NCBI GenBank assembly: GCA_964409235.1
Contig: CAYPCN010000001.1
Coordinates: 158,722 to 222,721 of the forward strand
DNA: 64,000 nucleotides
Reading direction: 5' to 3'
DNA from: CAINFV01 sp964409235
GTDB lineage: Bacteria; Chlamydiota; Chlamydiia; Chlamydiales; FEN-1388
Positions 44,201 to 52,400 of the stretch are shown piece after piece; within the stretch, counting starts at the first letter, position 1, and every line of letters starts with the position of its first letter. The notes beneath the pieces were generated by a model. The model was not told the DNA's origin. It saw nothing but the letters and a program-made list of their open reading frames with translations, and did no database searches. A program made the translations under genes and the position numbers.

Positions 44201-44638
44201 AGCCAGTACACAAAAATGTTGGGCATTATCAAAGAGGATTTCGTCCAGAAAAAGACCCCCCATCTCTATCTGGATGGTGCGACAAAAAATCGGTTGAGCC
44301 TTGTGAAGCAGTTCAATGAAGATCCGTCCATCCCCGTCTTTTTGGTCTCCCTCCGCGCTGGAGGGAATGGCTTAAACTTGGTAGGCGCCGATAGCGTCAT
44401 CCATTACGACATGTGGTGGAATCCCGCAGTAGAAAATCAGGCTACTGACAGGGTGTGGCGCATGGGGCAAAAACTCAAAGTGTCGTCCTATAAGTTGATC
44501 ACGAAGGGCACGATTGAGGAGAAGATCATCGAGCTCCAAGAGAAGAAGAGAGATCTGATCTCTGGCATTGTTGAATCCGACGAAGACGTGCTATCAAAGC
44601 TGACATGGGAAGATGTTCTTGGGCTGCTGAAGACCTGA
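41231..44638 (+). CDS. SWI2/SNF2 family helicase with N-terminal SWIM zinc finger
   Basis: 1135 aa. SWIM motif at residues 80-90 (CDCTQGVDCLH, C-x-C-x5-C-x-H). A middle region typical of bacterial SNF2 proteins follows. The helicase core has motif I ILADDMGLGKTVQAI (about 696), motif II VILDEAQAIKN (about 798), motif III LTGTPIEN and a C-terminal lobe with RAGGNGLNLVGADSVIHYD and ATDRVWRMGQ. Remodels nucleoprotein or transcribing polymerase; exact role in Chlamydiae unknown. GGAGAAGAG lies just before the ATG. The order helicase-mreB-pckG is that of chlamydial CT708-CT710. Confidence 0.95.
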   Translation: MEAVSESVLNFRKMRHDFCPAVLKEGKALFEKGSCIGAKIASFSAQQFVIEAEVTGHFQDTHSCSIEVDRVESVVMYSTCDCTQGVDCLHLACLLFFLEAHFHSMLLTYLGNIRENSSADPAIVEVERKVHARARKEQERQLIADYSKAGEWMGRTSLFHEAHAKIETGELLIAIGPWNGLNNRLTEIQLAVKLTGRPKPVCIQQPKAFLLALQQLEPLILGSQRVVLDDSSFGEGCVPLIDFFRREFEYHDKADKTTKAGFLSQTAVFSLLSRAATLLKNPQQARICLFMGSFDRPLQVSSTYVRPHFSVEMLHETERRLVIKPSFMLPKGMLPLADVKLIVASPPGVLSEDIYYPLDPQFSLRQAIDLAEVDHYVIPEALFPTFVAYALPHLQKIGEVHLPEAFEQIRQALYLVDPTAVCEADLHDGELSVQLAFRYGDVELPEVRKEHSLEEISALSQGTCEVPRNLMKELLLSQELLWGLAPDDKEGRYTTKSEKRIIDFVSETLPSLKERVEWKLSDGMQRCFCFDESKLCLTFSEGNRHGIVRCRLQASGPLAGLDVAKVLDAARFRRSYIELGTSEKGVFSKKLLILPQDEIEALSLLIEDFAIPSLKNHEEWTLPLWSIVGIAEGATIAKQVTIACNKKIQELQATLFDPKETAQTPIAARFKSVLHPYQRDGVRWLRRLREFGLGGILADDMGLGKTVQAICALSEIHCSGNKVPPSLIVCPTSLVDNWKEEINRFEPNLKVVTFVGAPGERRKLLSQKSGVDVYVTSYGLIQRDLELFEPLPFSYVILDEAQAIKNRETRNARSVKRLNADYRLVLTGTPIENSLEDLWSLFDFLMPGFLWSHDRFLQTCVRASGKETAFEMLKNRVAPFVLRRMKQDVLDDLPSISHIIYHCYLHDEQQEMYHMAAKRAKEELLDLVERQGFEKAHLHVLATLTRLKQICCHPSLVHKEESAVVRSAKYEMLQDLLEVLIGSGHKTVIFSQYTKMLGIIKEDFVQKKTPHLYLDGATKNRLSLVKQFNEDPSIPVFLVSLRAGGNGLNLVGADSVIHYDMWWNPAVENQATDRVWRMGQKLKVSSYKLITKGTIEEKIIELQEKKRDLISGIVESDEDVLSKLTWEDVLGLLKT

Positions 44639-44731
44639 ACTGGGGTCCGAAGATCCTTGCAAAATGGCGAGAAGAACAGATAAAGTGGACTTTACATCGC
44701 AGATGGCTTCTGTACCAACGTGGTGATATGT

Positions 44732-45817
44732 ATGACTGCTCACTCTTTTTTTGCAGATCTCTATCGTCTTTCTTCCCGTAAGATCGCTCGCTTCAAAGGT
44801 GTTTTCTCCAGTGACATAGGCATCGATCTTGGCACGGCAAACACACTTGTTTTTGTGCGCGGCAGGGGGGTCGTCTTGGCTGAGCCTTCTGTGGTCGCTG
44901 TGGACCCGCTGACGAATGAAGTGCTCGCCGTTGGCCATAGAGCTAAGGCCATGCTTGGCAAGACGCCGAGGAAGATCCATGCTGTCCGCCCTATGAAAGA
45001 TGGGGTTATTGCCGACTTTGAAATCGCCGAGGGTATGCTCAAAGTGCTTATTCGGCGCGTAACACCAGCGAGGAGCCTATTCCGCCCTCGCATTCTCATC
45101 GCCGTGCCCTCAGGGATTACCGGTGTAGAGAAGCGAGCCGTGGAAGACTCTGCTCTCCATGCCGGCGCTCAAGAAGTGCTGCTCATAGAAGAGCCAATGG
45201 CGGCTGCGATCGGCGTTGACCTCCCTGTCCATGAGCCGTCGGCGAGTATGATTATCGACATCGGCGGCGGAACGACAGAAATTGCGATCATCTCGCTCGG
45301 CGGTATCGTCGAATCTCGGTCGATCCGCATTGCTGGCGATGAATTCGACGAGTGCATCATCAACTACATGCGCCGGACCTACAACCTGATGGTCGGCCCG
45401 CGCTCTGCCGAAGAGATTAAAATTGCAATTGGCTCTGCCTATCCTCTCGGCGAGCATGAGCTGGAGATGGAAGTCAAAGGTCGGGATCAGGTCTCGGGGC
45501 TTCCTGTCACCCGGAGAATCAATTCCGTTGAAATTCGCGAGTGCTTGGGAGAGCCCATCCAACAGGTGATCGATGCTGTGAAATTGACTCTCGAGAAGTG
45601 CCCACCGGAATTGGCGGCCGACCTCGTAGAGCGCGGCATGGTGATAGCCGGCGGTGGCGCCCTTATTCGCGGACTGGACAAAGCGCTCAATAAAGAGACG
45701 GGAATTCCAGTGATCATTGCCCCAAACCCCCTATTAGCTGTATGTCTTGGGACAGGAAAGGCGCTGGAGTATCTCGATAAATTCAAAAAGCGGCGGAGCC
45801 TAGTCGGCATGCCCTAG
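44732..45817 (+). CDS. mreB: rod-shape actin homologue MreB
   Basis: 361 aa from ATG 44732; a GTG at 44720 gives four more residues but lacks support. Phosphate-1 loop DIGIDLGTANTLVFVRGRGV, phosphate-2 SMIIDIGGGTTEIAIISLGG, and the adenosine motif VIAGGGALIRGLDKAL are all present. In Chlamydiae MreB organises the division septum and peptidoglycan ring in place of FtsZ. Lies 93 bases after the SNF2 gene and 41 bases before pckG. Confidence 0.98.
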   Translation: MTAHSFFADLYRLSSRKIARFKGVFSSDIGIDLGTANTLVFVRGRGVVLAEPSVVAVDPLTNEVLAVGHRAKAMLGKTPRKIHAVRPMKDGVIADFEIAEGMLKVLIRRVTPARSLFRPRILIAVPSGITGVEKRAVEDSALHAGAQEVLLIEEPMAAAIGVDLPVHEPSASMIIDIGGGTTEIAIISLGGIVESRSIRIAGDEFDECIINYMRRTYNLMVGPRSAEEIKIAIGSAYPLGEHELEMEVKGRDQVSGLPVTRRINSVEIRECLGEPIQQVIDAVKLTLEKCPPELAADLVERGMVIAGGGALIRGLDKALNKETGIPVIIAPNPLLAVCLGTGKALEYLDKFKKRRSLVGMP

Positions 45818-45858
45818 CGCTACAATGCGATCCAACGTGAAAGGAAGGGGGGGTAGCC

Positions 45859-47640
45859 ATGGCAAAGAGTGTGATATCAGGACAGCTCAAAAAATGGGTG
45901 GAAGAGACCGCGGCGCTCACGCAACCCGATGCGATCGTCGTTGTCGATGGCTCTCAAGAGCAAGAACAAGAACTCTACCGCCTTCTTGTGCAAAACAAGA
46001 CCTTCATCCCTCTCAATCCTCAAAAGCGGCCTCATAGTTTTTTGGCATGGTCAAATCCAGATGATGTGGCTCGCGTAGAAGATCGAACGTTCATCTGCAC
46101 AGAAAAAAAGGAAGATGCGGGGCCGACCAACAATTGGTTGCCGCCTGCCGAATGCAAAGAACGCCTCCAGTCGCTCTTCTCTGGCTGTATGCGGGGCAGG
46201 ACGATGTACGTAGTCCCCTACTGCATGGGGCCTATGAAATCTCCGTACGCCCGCATTGGGGTGGAAATCACAGACTCGCCATACGTCGTTGTGAACTTGT
46301 TGATCATGACGAGGGTCTCCCCAGAGGTGGTCCAAGAGGCATGCTCTCAGCCGCTTGTTCAGTGTGTGCATTCTGTCGGGATGCCGTTGCTGCCTGGGCA
46401 CAAGGATGTTTCATGGCCGTGCAATCCCAAGGAGACCATCATCGCCCATTTCCCAGAGACGATGGAGGTGTGGTCGTTCGGAAGCGGCTATGGCGGCAAT
46501 GCGCTGTTGAGTAAGAAGAGCCATGCTCTTCGCCTTGCCTCGTGGATGGCACGAGAGCAAGGATGGCTGGCAGAACATATGCTCATCCTTGGCGTGACCA
46601 ATCCTGAAGGGAAGAAACGGTATATCGCGGCTTCGTTCCCTAGCCAGTGTGGGAAGACCAATCTGGCCATGTTGGAATCGCAGCTGCCGGGATGGAAAGC
46701 AGAATGCGTGGGAGACGATATTGCGTGGATGTTTTGGAATGCCAATGGCGAGCTGAGAGCCGTGAACCCCGAATTCGGAAGCTTTGGCGTGGCGCCAGGG
46801 ACGTCGGTCACAACGAATAAAAACGCCATCGGCACCCTCAAAGGACATTGTATCTTCACCAATGTCGGCCTTACACCTGATGGCGATGTGTGGTGGGAAG
46901 GGCTTACCGATACTCCTCCCGAAGGGTTGACGACGTGGAGAGGAGAGCCATATGTTGCTGGCAGTGGTAAGAGCGCGGCGCATCCCAATGCACGGTTTAC
47001 AGCGCCCCTTCGCCAGTGTCCTTCTCTTGATCCAGCGTGGGACGACCCTGAGGGCGTGCCGATCAGCGCTATTATTTTTGGCGGCCGCCGCCAATCTCTC
47101 GTCCCTCTCGTCCGCGAGGCGGTGTCGTGGCAACAGGGCATCTTTGACGGTGCGGCGATGACGTCTGAGACGACAGCGGCAGCGAAAGGAGTGGTTGGCA
47201 AGGTCCGCCACGATCCGTTTGCCATGCTGCCGTTTTGTGGGTATAACATGGGAGACTACTTTGGACACTGGTTGTCAATGGAGAAGCCAGGGCGCCATCT
47301 TCCCAAAATTTTTTACGTCAATTGGTTCCTCAAAAACAACGATGGCAAGTTTGTCTGGCCAGGGTTTGCCGAGAATATGCGGGTGTTGGCGTGGATCTTC
47401 AACCGCCTCGAGGGAACGGCACAGGCTGTTCAGACGCCGGTAGGCTTGATACCAGAGAAGCGCGCTCTGGACCTGCCGCCGGGAACAACCTATGCTTCAC
47501 TCTTTCCCTTTGATCGCGATGGTTGGAAGAAAGAGATGGAAGATTTGCGAGAGTATTTTGCCGCTTTTGGCGACCGCTTGCCAGCAGCTTTGGCAGATGA
47601 GCTTGAGGCTATTGACAAGGCTGTTGATCGTTTCTTATGA
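45859..47640 (+). CDS. pckG: phosphoenolpyruvate carboxykinase (GTP)
   Basis: 593 aa, full length. Converts oxaloacetate and GTP to PEP, CO2 and GDP. The GTP-type signature FPSQCGKTNLAML holds the P-loop and hyper-reactive Cys (about residue 264). VGDDIAWMFWNANGELRAVN gives metal-binding Asp residues, and the PEP-binding YGGNALLSKKS is present. AAGGAAGGGGGG precedes the ATG. Its stop overlaps the start of the LysM gene (ATGA), so the two are coupled. Confidence 0.98.
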   Translation: MAKSVISGQLKKWVEETAALTQPDAIVVVDGSQEQEQELYRLLVQNKTFIPLNPQKRPHSFLAWSNPDDVARVEDRTFICTEKKEDAGPTNNWLPPAECKERLQSLFSGCMRGRTMYVVPYCMGPMKSPYARIGVEITDSPYVVVNLLIMTRVSPEVVQEACSQPLVQCVHSVGMPLLPGHKDVSWPCNPKETIIAHFPETMEVWSFGSGYGGNALLSKKSHALRLASWMAREQGWLAEHMLILGVTNPEGKKRYIAASFPSQCGKTNLAMLESQLPGWKAECVGDDIAWMFWNANGELRAVNPEFGSFGVAPGTSVTTNKNAIGTLKGHCIFTNVGLTPDGDVWWEGLTDTPPEGLTTWRGEPYVAGSGKSAAHPNARFTAPLRQCPSLDPAWDDPEGVPISAIIFGGRRQSLVPLVREAVSWQQGIFDGAAMTSETTAAAKGVVGKVRHDPFAMLPFCGYNMGDYFGHWLSMEKPGRHLPKIFYVNWFLKNNDGKFVWPGFAENMRVLAWIFNRLEGTAQAVQTPVGLIPEKRALDLPPGTTYASLFPFDRDGWKKEMEDLREYFAAFGDRLPAALADELEAIDKAVDRFL

Positions 47641-48971
47641 CCTATACCGCAGACGTCCGACTCGACCATATGGGAGTACAGGCACTCATGCCACATCGAC
47701 ATGGGGTGGCCTCCTGGTACTCTTGGATTCTCCTCATGAGTCTGTCCGTGAATGTGGCTGTGATCGCATTTCTCGTTTTCCAGATGCGGGAGGGCGAGAT
47801 GTGGTTTGAGGTGGCCACAAAAGAGCCCGTTGCTGCTCCACTTCCTACTACCGCGCGTTCAGAATCGCTAAAATCGGAGATATCCTACCTTTTTGCGAAG
47901 AGCGATGAAGAGGTGATTGCAGCCCTTGAGAATGAAACCGTTGTCGCCAATGGCTATCGCCTTCAAGAGCTGGCGGTGGCCGTTCTCCTCGCCCGCGGGT
48001 ATCAAGTGGAAGATCCTCTGCGTCCTCTAGGTGCCTGGCCCCAGCCATTGTCGGCATTTTCATGGACAGATGCCGATGGGAAACATGTGGTCATCAAGCT
48101 GTTTTCGCACCTAGGCGCTCGCGAGATTCAGGCTGTCAGAGCGTTTATTTGTGAGACCGCTGTCCCCTTTACAGCTGAGGGGATAGTGCGAAAGATGAGC
48201 CAGGGCCACGACTCCGTGCTGATGAAAAATGCTCTCGTCCGCACTGATGAATGGATGACCTTTTCCCGTCTGTTCAGCGCTCTCCCCGAAGAAGAACGGT
48301 TGTCCTTGGCCAAAGATGTGGGCGGAGAGCCGTTCTCAGCGGTTGTAGCGTGGGGTCTCTCGCACACAGACCCAAAAGACGTTGGCCCGTTTATCGCCTC
48401 TGTATTCTCGAGATATCCGTCGCCATGTCTTGCTGAGCTGGTTGCCTCCACATATGCTGATGTAGTCGTCTTCCAGGCGTCTGATGAGACGGCGCTCCTG
48501 TTGTTTTCGCATCTCCCTCCGCAGAGTGAGGCGGGCGTACGCCTGGCGATGCGGTTGCTGCATGGCCAACGGAAGCTGCCAGTATGGCAGGCGTCACAGG
48601 CGTATTTGGCACGGGCAGCGAGCATGCCAACACTCTGCTCAATGAGGCGTGAGGAAGTTTTGGCGTGGCTCCAGCAGGTTGCCAGGCCAGTACGGGAATC
48701 CCCACCGCCCACACCACAACGCGAAGCTCCGGCGGCTGTCCCTGCTCCAAAACCGGCTCCGATGGCCACTCCTTCGACGCCGGTGGCGCAGGTCTCAAAG
48801 CGCGTAGCGGCACGGCAGCTGCAGCCGTATCGTACCTATGTAGTGCGGAAAGGGGATACGCTGTGGTCCATTGCCAAACGGTTTAACGTCGATGTCGAAA
48901 AACTCAAATATCTCAATGGACTCAAAGGCACGACGTTGACACCGGGTAAAGTGCTGAGAATTCCTCATTAG
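47637..48971 (+). CDS. membrane-anchored LysM protein (CT711-like position)
   Basis: 444 aa. One membrane helix at about residues 26-46 (WYSWILLMSLSVNVAVIAFL). A long helical periplasmic part without known domain follows, then a Pro/Ala linker (about 345-390). The C-terminal LysM domain includes YVVRKGDTLWSIAKRFNVDV and ends TLTPGKVLRIPH. LysM suggests peptidoglycan binding, which fits the neighbouring mreB. Start ATG overlaps the pckG stop by four bases. Specific function unknown. Confidence 0.85.
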   Translation: MTYTADVRLDHMGVQALMPHRHGVASWYSWILLMSLSVNVAVIAFLVFQMREGEMWFEVATKEPVAAPLPTTARSESLKSEISYLFAKSDEEVIAALENETVVANGYRLQELAVAVLLARGYQVEDPLRPLGAWPQPLSAFSWTDADGKHVVIKLFSHLGAREIQAVRAFICETAVPFTAEGIVRKMSQGHDSVLMKNALVRTDEWMTFSRLFSALPEEERLSLAKDVGGEPFSAVVAWGLSHTDPKDVGPFIASVFSRYPSPCLAELVASTYADVVVFQASDETALLLFSHLPPQSEAGVRLAMRLLHGQRKLPVWQASQAYLARAASMPTLCSMRREEVLAWLQQVARPVRESPPPTPQREAPAAVPAPKPAPMATPSTPVAQVSKRVAARQLQPYRTYVVRKGDTLWSIAKRFNVDVEKLKYLNGLKGTTLTPGKVLRIPH

Positions 48972-48991
48972 AAGTGTAGTGCCGGGAGCTG

Positions 48992-49267
48992 CTATGCGCT
49001 TTGTGACTCGTCGCGAAGGACTGGTCGGTGCTCGTCACAGCAGCATTGAGAGGGGGCGTGCGGGACCAGATCGATCCCCCCCCGACACCATCCAGAGCAT
49101 TTGGCAATCCGTTTGACGATGAGCCATACGGCTTTTGGGAGGGAGTGGACGGTCAACGCTTCTATAGCGTAGGTAGAGCAGCTTGGGTAAAATCGGCAAC
49201 AAGGGCCGATGACTGGCCTGATAGCCGTCTGATAGAGCCTGATGAAGGCAAACAGCACTCTCTTCAC
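48992..49267 (-). CDS. yidD: membrane protein insertion efficiency factor YidD
   Basis: 91 aa starting at GTG 49267, which overlaps the stop of the upstream DUF155 gene in the sequence GTGA. The upstream extension of the frame is not needed. It has the classical core IRLYQTAIRPVIGPCCRFYP, SCSTYAIEAL and a Cys-containing KCSGWCRGGIDLVP end. Peripheral inner-membrane protein that supports YidC/Sec insertion. Convergent with the LysM gene. Confidence 0.92.
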   Translation of the reverse strand: MKRVLFAFIRLYQTAIRPVIGPCCRFYPSCSTYAIEALTVHSLPKAVWLIVKRIAKCSGWCRGGIDLVPHAPSQCCCDEHRPVLRDESQSA

Positions 49268-50082
49268 GATTTGAGTACAAAATCTCTGAGAAGAGAGAGT
49301 ATCACTTCGATGAAGATGAGGATGATGATAATCCATTCCAGCCGACTTGCATGTTGATGGTTGAGTTCATTTCCTAAGACCTCAAAGAGGTCGTGGATAA
49401 TATCGAGCCGGCGATTTAATACTTCAACCCGGGTTTCAAGGTCAAGATGGGTGGCGATCAGCGTGTATAGATGCTCTACCTCTGAGTGTTCCCAAAAGTA
49501 TTCTGGGATATCAAGAACGTCGAAATGGAGGTTGATAGAGCTGCGCTCGATGAAGAGTTCTCCCATCTTCTTCTGGATTTCTTTTTTTGAGAGCGGAATG
49601 CGGCCGAAACGAGAAAGCTGCTCTGGAATCGACCGCGTTGTATCGATCGTTTTTTTGACAATCCCCTCGAAAACAGCGAGCTTGACAGATTGCGCCAGGC
49701 CATGGGAGAAGGCGAGTTTGACATTCAGGTGCTGAGAGGGTAGGACAATCTGGTCGTCGATGACAGCTCCCTGTTGGCCATAGCAATAGCCGACGATTTC
49801 TCTTTCGGGACTGTCATAGGCCCCCTCTTCATACATCTTCAGCGTAGAGAGAACTTCTTGTTCTTCCTCTGCCGTAAGTCCCCACATGACGACAGTGCCA
49901 TAGCCAAAGATAAAGGATCCCGCCTCAGCGCCGTCTTTATCGCTTCCAAAACGCACGTAGAGAACATCGCGGAACGAAGAGACTTGATGGTGTGAACGAA
50001 AGGCTTTGACGAGCTCTTTAGTGGGGTAGGAGGTTGCCGTCGAATACGACACACATCGAGAACTATTGTGATATTGATCCAT
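49264..50082 (-). CDS. DUF155 / RMND1-Sif2 family membrane protein
   Basis: 272 aa from ATG 50082 (MDQYHNSSRCVSYSTATSYP); the open frame extends 46 codons further but lacks similarity. Central DUF155 core: YVRFGSDKDGAEAGSFIFGY, GTVVMWGLTAEEEQEVL. The coiled segment LETRVEVLNRRLDIIHDLFE is followed by a C-terminal membrane helix (LEWIIIILIFIEVILSLL), the usual layout. The family is best known from mitochondrial RMND1, which supports translation of membrane proteins. Overlap with yidD by four bases fits a link to membrane protein biogenesis. Confidence 0.88.
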   Translation of the reverse strand: MDQYHNSSRCVSYSTATSYPTKELVKAFRSHHQVSSFRDVLYVRFGSDKDGAEAGSFIFGYGTVVMWGLTAEEEQEVLSTLKMYEEGAYDSPEREIVGYCYGQQGAVIDDQIVLPSQHLNVKLAFSHGLAQSVKLAVFEGIVKKTIDTTRSIPEQLSRFGRIPLSKKEIQKKMGELFIERSSINLHFDVLDIPEYFWEHSEVEHLYTLIATHLDLETRVEVLNRRLDIIHDLFEVLGNELNHQHASRLEWIIIILIFIEVILSLLRDFVLKS

Positions 50083-50403
50083 GAGAAAACTCTTTGATAG
50101 AAAGAGCAATACTATCAGTAAAAATCTTTTCAGGCTAGGTTTGTTCTGCTCAGTAGTGTTCCCTCCCCCTCGATCAATCGTCAGAGAGATGCCGGGGGAG
50201 AGCGAAACGCACGGCAACAACGTGGGCCATGTGCGATGTGGATTTTTAGAGGGGAGGAGGGAGAGTTTTGGATCGAGCTACCACAAAACCGACGAAGCCC
50301 ATCAAAAAGATCCTAGGGCGTATCGCAAGTGGCTTGGTGAGTTTGTCATTGAAGGCAATATAAACAGAGCGATATAGTCATTTCTCTTCGGGTTTCTGCA
50401 TAT
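50083..50403. other. 321-bp gap between DUF155 gene and tRNA-Leu
   Basis: Contains a full copy of the inverted-repeat element at 50225-50334 and no gene. A weak minus-strand promoter for the DUF155 gene (TTTACT, 17 bases, TATCAA) may lie at about 50090-50125. Confidence 0.4.
50225..50334 (+). repeat. dispersed inverted-repeat element, copy 2
   Basis: 110 bp. Left end GGCCATGTGCGATGTGGATT, right end GGGCGTATCGCAAGTGGCT, imperfect inverted repeats. The middle (50273-50302) matches the copy at 21929-21958 in 26 of 30 bases. No direct repeat flanks it. Lies just upstream of tRNA-Leu. Confidence 0.7.
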
Positions 50404-50487
50404 GCGAAAGTGGCGGAATTGGTATACGCGCTACTTTGAGGTGGTAGTGAGGGTGACCTCGTGGGGGTTCAAGTCCCCCCTTTCGCA
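50404..50487 (+). tRNA. tRNA-Leu (GAG)
   Basis: 84-nt class II tRNA with acceptor GCGAAAG/CTTTCGC, D-arm TGGCGGAATTGGTATACGC, anticodon loop TTTGAGG (anticodon GAG), a long variable arm and T-arm GGGGGTTCAAGTCCCCC. CCA is not encoded. Confidence 0.92.
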
Positions 50488-50524
50488 GTCCATTCCATTC
50501 TACACCGTCTGGTTGCACGCGCCG

Positions 50525-50550
50525 CCTCTATCCTCCAAAAGGCACATCGC
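50525..50550 (+). repeat. solo right half of dispersed inverted-repeat element
   Basis: CCTCTATCCTCCAAAAGGCA followed by CATCGC matches the right ends at 41003-41026 and 40781-40805. It starts 37 bases after the tRNA-Leu. No left end is visible. Confidence 0.5.
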
Positions 50551-50588
50551 TCCAAGGACTCGTCGGCCATCGTCTCAGCTGGCGACAG

Positions 50589-51203
50589 TCATGGCGCATG
50601 ATGGGCAGCACTCCGGGCTTGAATTCCAATTGTTTCCATGGCGGCAGTGAATAGATCTTCGGGAATAGCTACGCGCCGCCACGATGCTTCATTGGCTTGC
50701 AGCAGCTGCTGCGCTATTGCTTTGCTGTCTTCGGAGAGTCGGGGAAGCACGGCGAGCGATTGCGGAGCAATGCCCTCCTGTTCAAAAAACGTCAACGCCA
50801 GCAGGAGGGGCGCTGCCTTCCAGTCATCAAACGAAGGAAGGAGCTCCATGAGCGAGCAGAGAAGGTGCCATACCTCTGGTGATGGCGCCTGCATGGGCAG
50901 GCATGTTTCGACGATCGCGCGGAGATAGAGAGCTCCTTTCGCGGCCTGAGGGTGAGAACGCAATTCTGAAAAGGTATCGAGGATGTCGACGTCGCGTCCT
51001 ACAGCAAAGTCGTTGGGATGGGGGATGATCGTGGTGTGGATACGGCAAAAGGGGCTGAACGACGTTCCTCGTCTAGGGACCGCAGAGAAGATAACTCTCC
51101 CTAGCTGGTCTGAAAAGCCATGGAGAATCCATGTTCGCCCACGGCCGGGAATAGCGCGGAACACGAGGATGTCAAGAGCTTGAGAATGGTTCACAAAAAG
51201 CAT
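50589..51203 (-). CDS. recO: DNA repair protein RecO-like
   Basis: 204 aa. N-terminal OB-fold-like part (SQALDILVFRAIPGRGRTWI, GRVIFSAVPRRG, SPFCRIHTTIIPHPNDFAVG) followed by a helical domain (LRSHPQAAKGALYLRAIVET, LLCSLMELLPSFDDWKAAPL), the layout of RecO, which loads RecA with RecR. Shorter than most RecO proteins (about 240), with no zinc-finger cysteines. Assignment is by pattern recognition and is moderately sure. Confidence 0.62.
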   Translation of the reverse strand: MLFVNHSQALDILVFRAIPGRGRTWILHGFSDQLGRVIFSAVPRRGTSFSPFCRIHTTIIPHPNDFAVGRDVDILDTFSELRSHPQAAKGALYLRAIVETCLPMQAPSPEVWHLLCSLMELLPSFDDWKAAPLLLALTFFEQEGIAPQSLAVLPRLSEDSKAIAQQLLQANEASWRRVAIPEDLFTAAMETIGIQARSAAHHAP

Positions 51204-51245
51204 GACCAGATGGTACCATGCCTATTTGATTTCTTGCTCAGACAA

Positions 51246-51319
51246 GCACCGATAGCTCAATCGGATAGAGTACCTGGCTTCGAACCAGGTGGTTGGAGGT
51301 TCGAGCCCTCTTCGGTGCG
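51246..51319 (+). tRNA. tRNA-Arg (TCG)
   Basis: 74-nt cloverleaf with acceptor GCACCGA/TCGGTGC, D-arm TAGCTCAATCGGATAGAGTA, anticodon loop CTTCGAA (anticodon TCG) and T-arm GGAGGTTCGAGCCCTC. CCA is not encoded. Confidence 0.94.
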
Positions 51320-51333
51320 ACGTGTGCGATACT

Positions 51334-52380
51334 ATGACGTTGTTCCATCCTTTGAGGTGTACCGCCTCTGAATTTGCTAGTGGCCTGCAGGATCATTGCG
51401 GCCGCGGCTATGAGCAGGCTCTTGCCCTCTATCAATGCTTCGTTCGTGAAGGGAAGGTACGCTGTGACCTTCCTCAGTTTCGAAACTGCCCTCGGCTCTA
51501 TGACCAAATGGTCCAAGCGACCAATCTTCACGTCGACCCAGTGACGCTCGTGCAAAACAGTGAGCGCGCGACCAAATTCCTGATGGAAACGCACGACGGA
51601 TATCTCATCGAGTCAGTCATCATGTCAATGCACAGCCGACGTACCTTATGCATCTCATCGCAGATTGGCTGCCGGATGGGCTGCTCCTTTTGCCACACAG
51701 GACAGATGGGCTGGAGGAGGAATCTAGCCGCAGAAGAGATCGTCGCGCAGCTGTTTGCGGCGCGCCATGTCCTTCGCTCTCCTATTCACAATGTCGTTTT
51801 TATGGGGATGGGAGAGCCGTTCGACAACTACGACGCCATGATGCAGGCCGCCCGTGTGATGGCCGATCCTCGCGCCTTTGGCATCGGACGTCGGCGCATG
51901 ACGATTTCTACAAGCGGTGAGCTGTGTGGCATCGAGCGCTTCGCCAAAGAACGAGGAGAGACTCCCAATCTTGCGGTGTCCATAGGCGGGCCTACGGATG
52001 CCATTCGCACTCGCCTCATGCCCAGACGCCGTACCGAATCTCTCACAGACTTGTACAGAGTGATGCACGACTACTGCGGTCGAAAGAAACAGCAGATTCT
52101 CATCTCGTACGTTCTTCTCCAAGATATCAATGATTCTCTTGAGTGTGCAGAGCAGCTGACCTTGTTCCTCCAAGGGCTTGGCGTTCGCGTCAACGTCATC
52201 CCCTACAATGCATCTCCCGGTAGTCGGTATGCGTGCCCATCGCCGTCCACAATTCAGGCGTTTGTCGAGTGTCTCAGGAAATGTGGCCTTCCCGTCTTCC
52301 TACGCCATGAGCGAGGTGCCTCTATTCAGGCTGCCTGCGGGCAGCTGGGGCACCCATCCCAGAGCCGTTCCATCGCGTGA
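51334..52380 (+). CDS. rlmN: radical SAM methyltransferase of the RlmN family
   Basis: 348 aa from ATG 51334, chosen because the longer frame would overlap tRNA-Arg. Radical SAM cluster motif CRMGCSFCHTGQMG, then VVFMGMGEPFDNYDAM, MTISTSGELCGIERFA and the C-terminal GASIQAACGQLG with the methyl-carrying Cys. RlmN methylates A2503 of 23S rRNA and A37 of some tRNAs. ISSQIGCRMGC is typical. Chlamydiae often have more than one paralogue, so the target may differ. Follows tRNA-Arg by 14 bases. Confidence 0.9.
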   Translation: MTLFHPLRCTASEFASGLQDHCGRGYEQALALYQCFVREGKVRCDLPQFRNCPRLYDQMVQATNLHVDPVTLVQNSERATKFLMETHDGYLIESVIMSMHSRRTLCISSQIGCRMGCSFCHTGQMGWRRNLAAEEIVAQLFAARHVLRSPIHNVVFMGMGEPFDNYDAMMQAARVMADPRAFGIGRRRMTISTSGELCGIERFAKERGETPNLAVSIGGPTDAIRTRLMPRRRTESLTDLYRVMHDYCGRKKQQILISYVLLQDINDSLECAEQLTLFLQGLGVRVNVIPYNASPGSRYACPSPSTIQAFVECLRKCGLPVFLRHERGASIQAACGQLGHPSQSRSIA

Positions 52381-52400
52381 CTGCTCCGGATGGAGCTATT

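Noticed and set aside
50225..50334. Target-site duplication around repeat copy 2
   Set aside because: Flanks are CAACGTG and TGGTGAG, not identical; copy 3 also lacks one. Only the 40932 copy shows it, so mobility of the family rests on one example.
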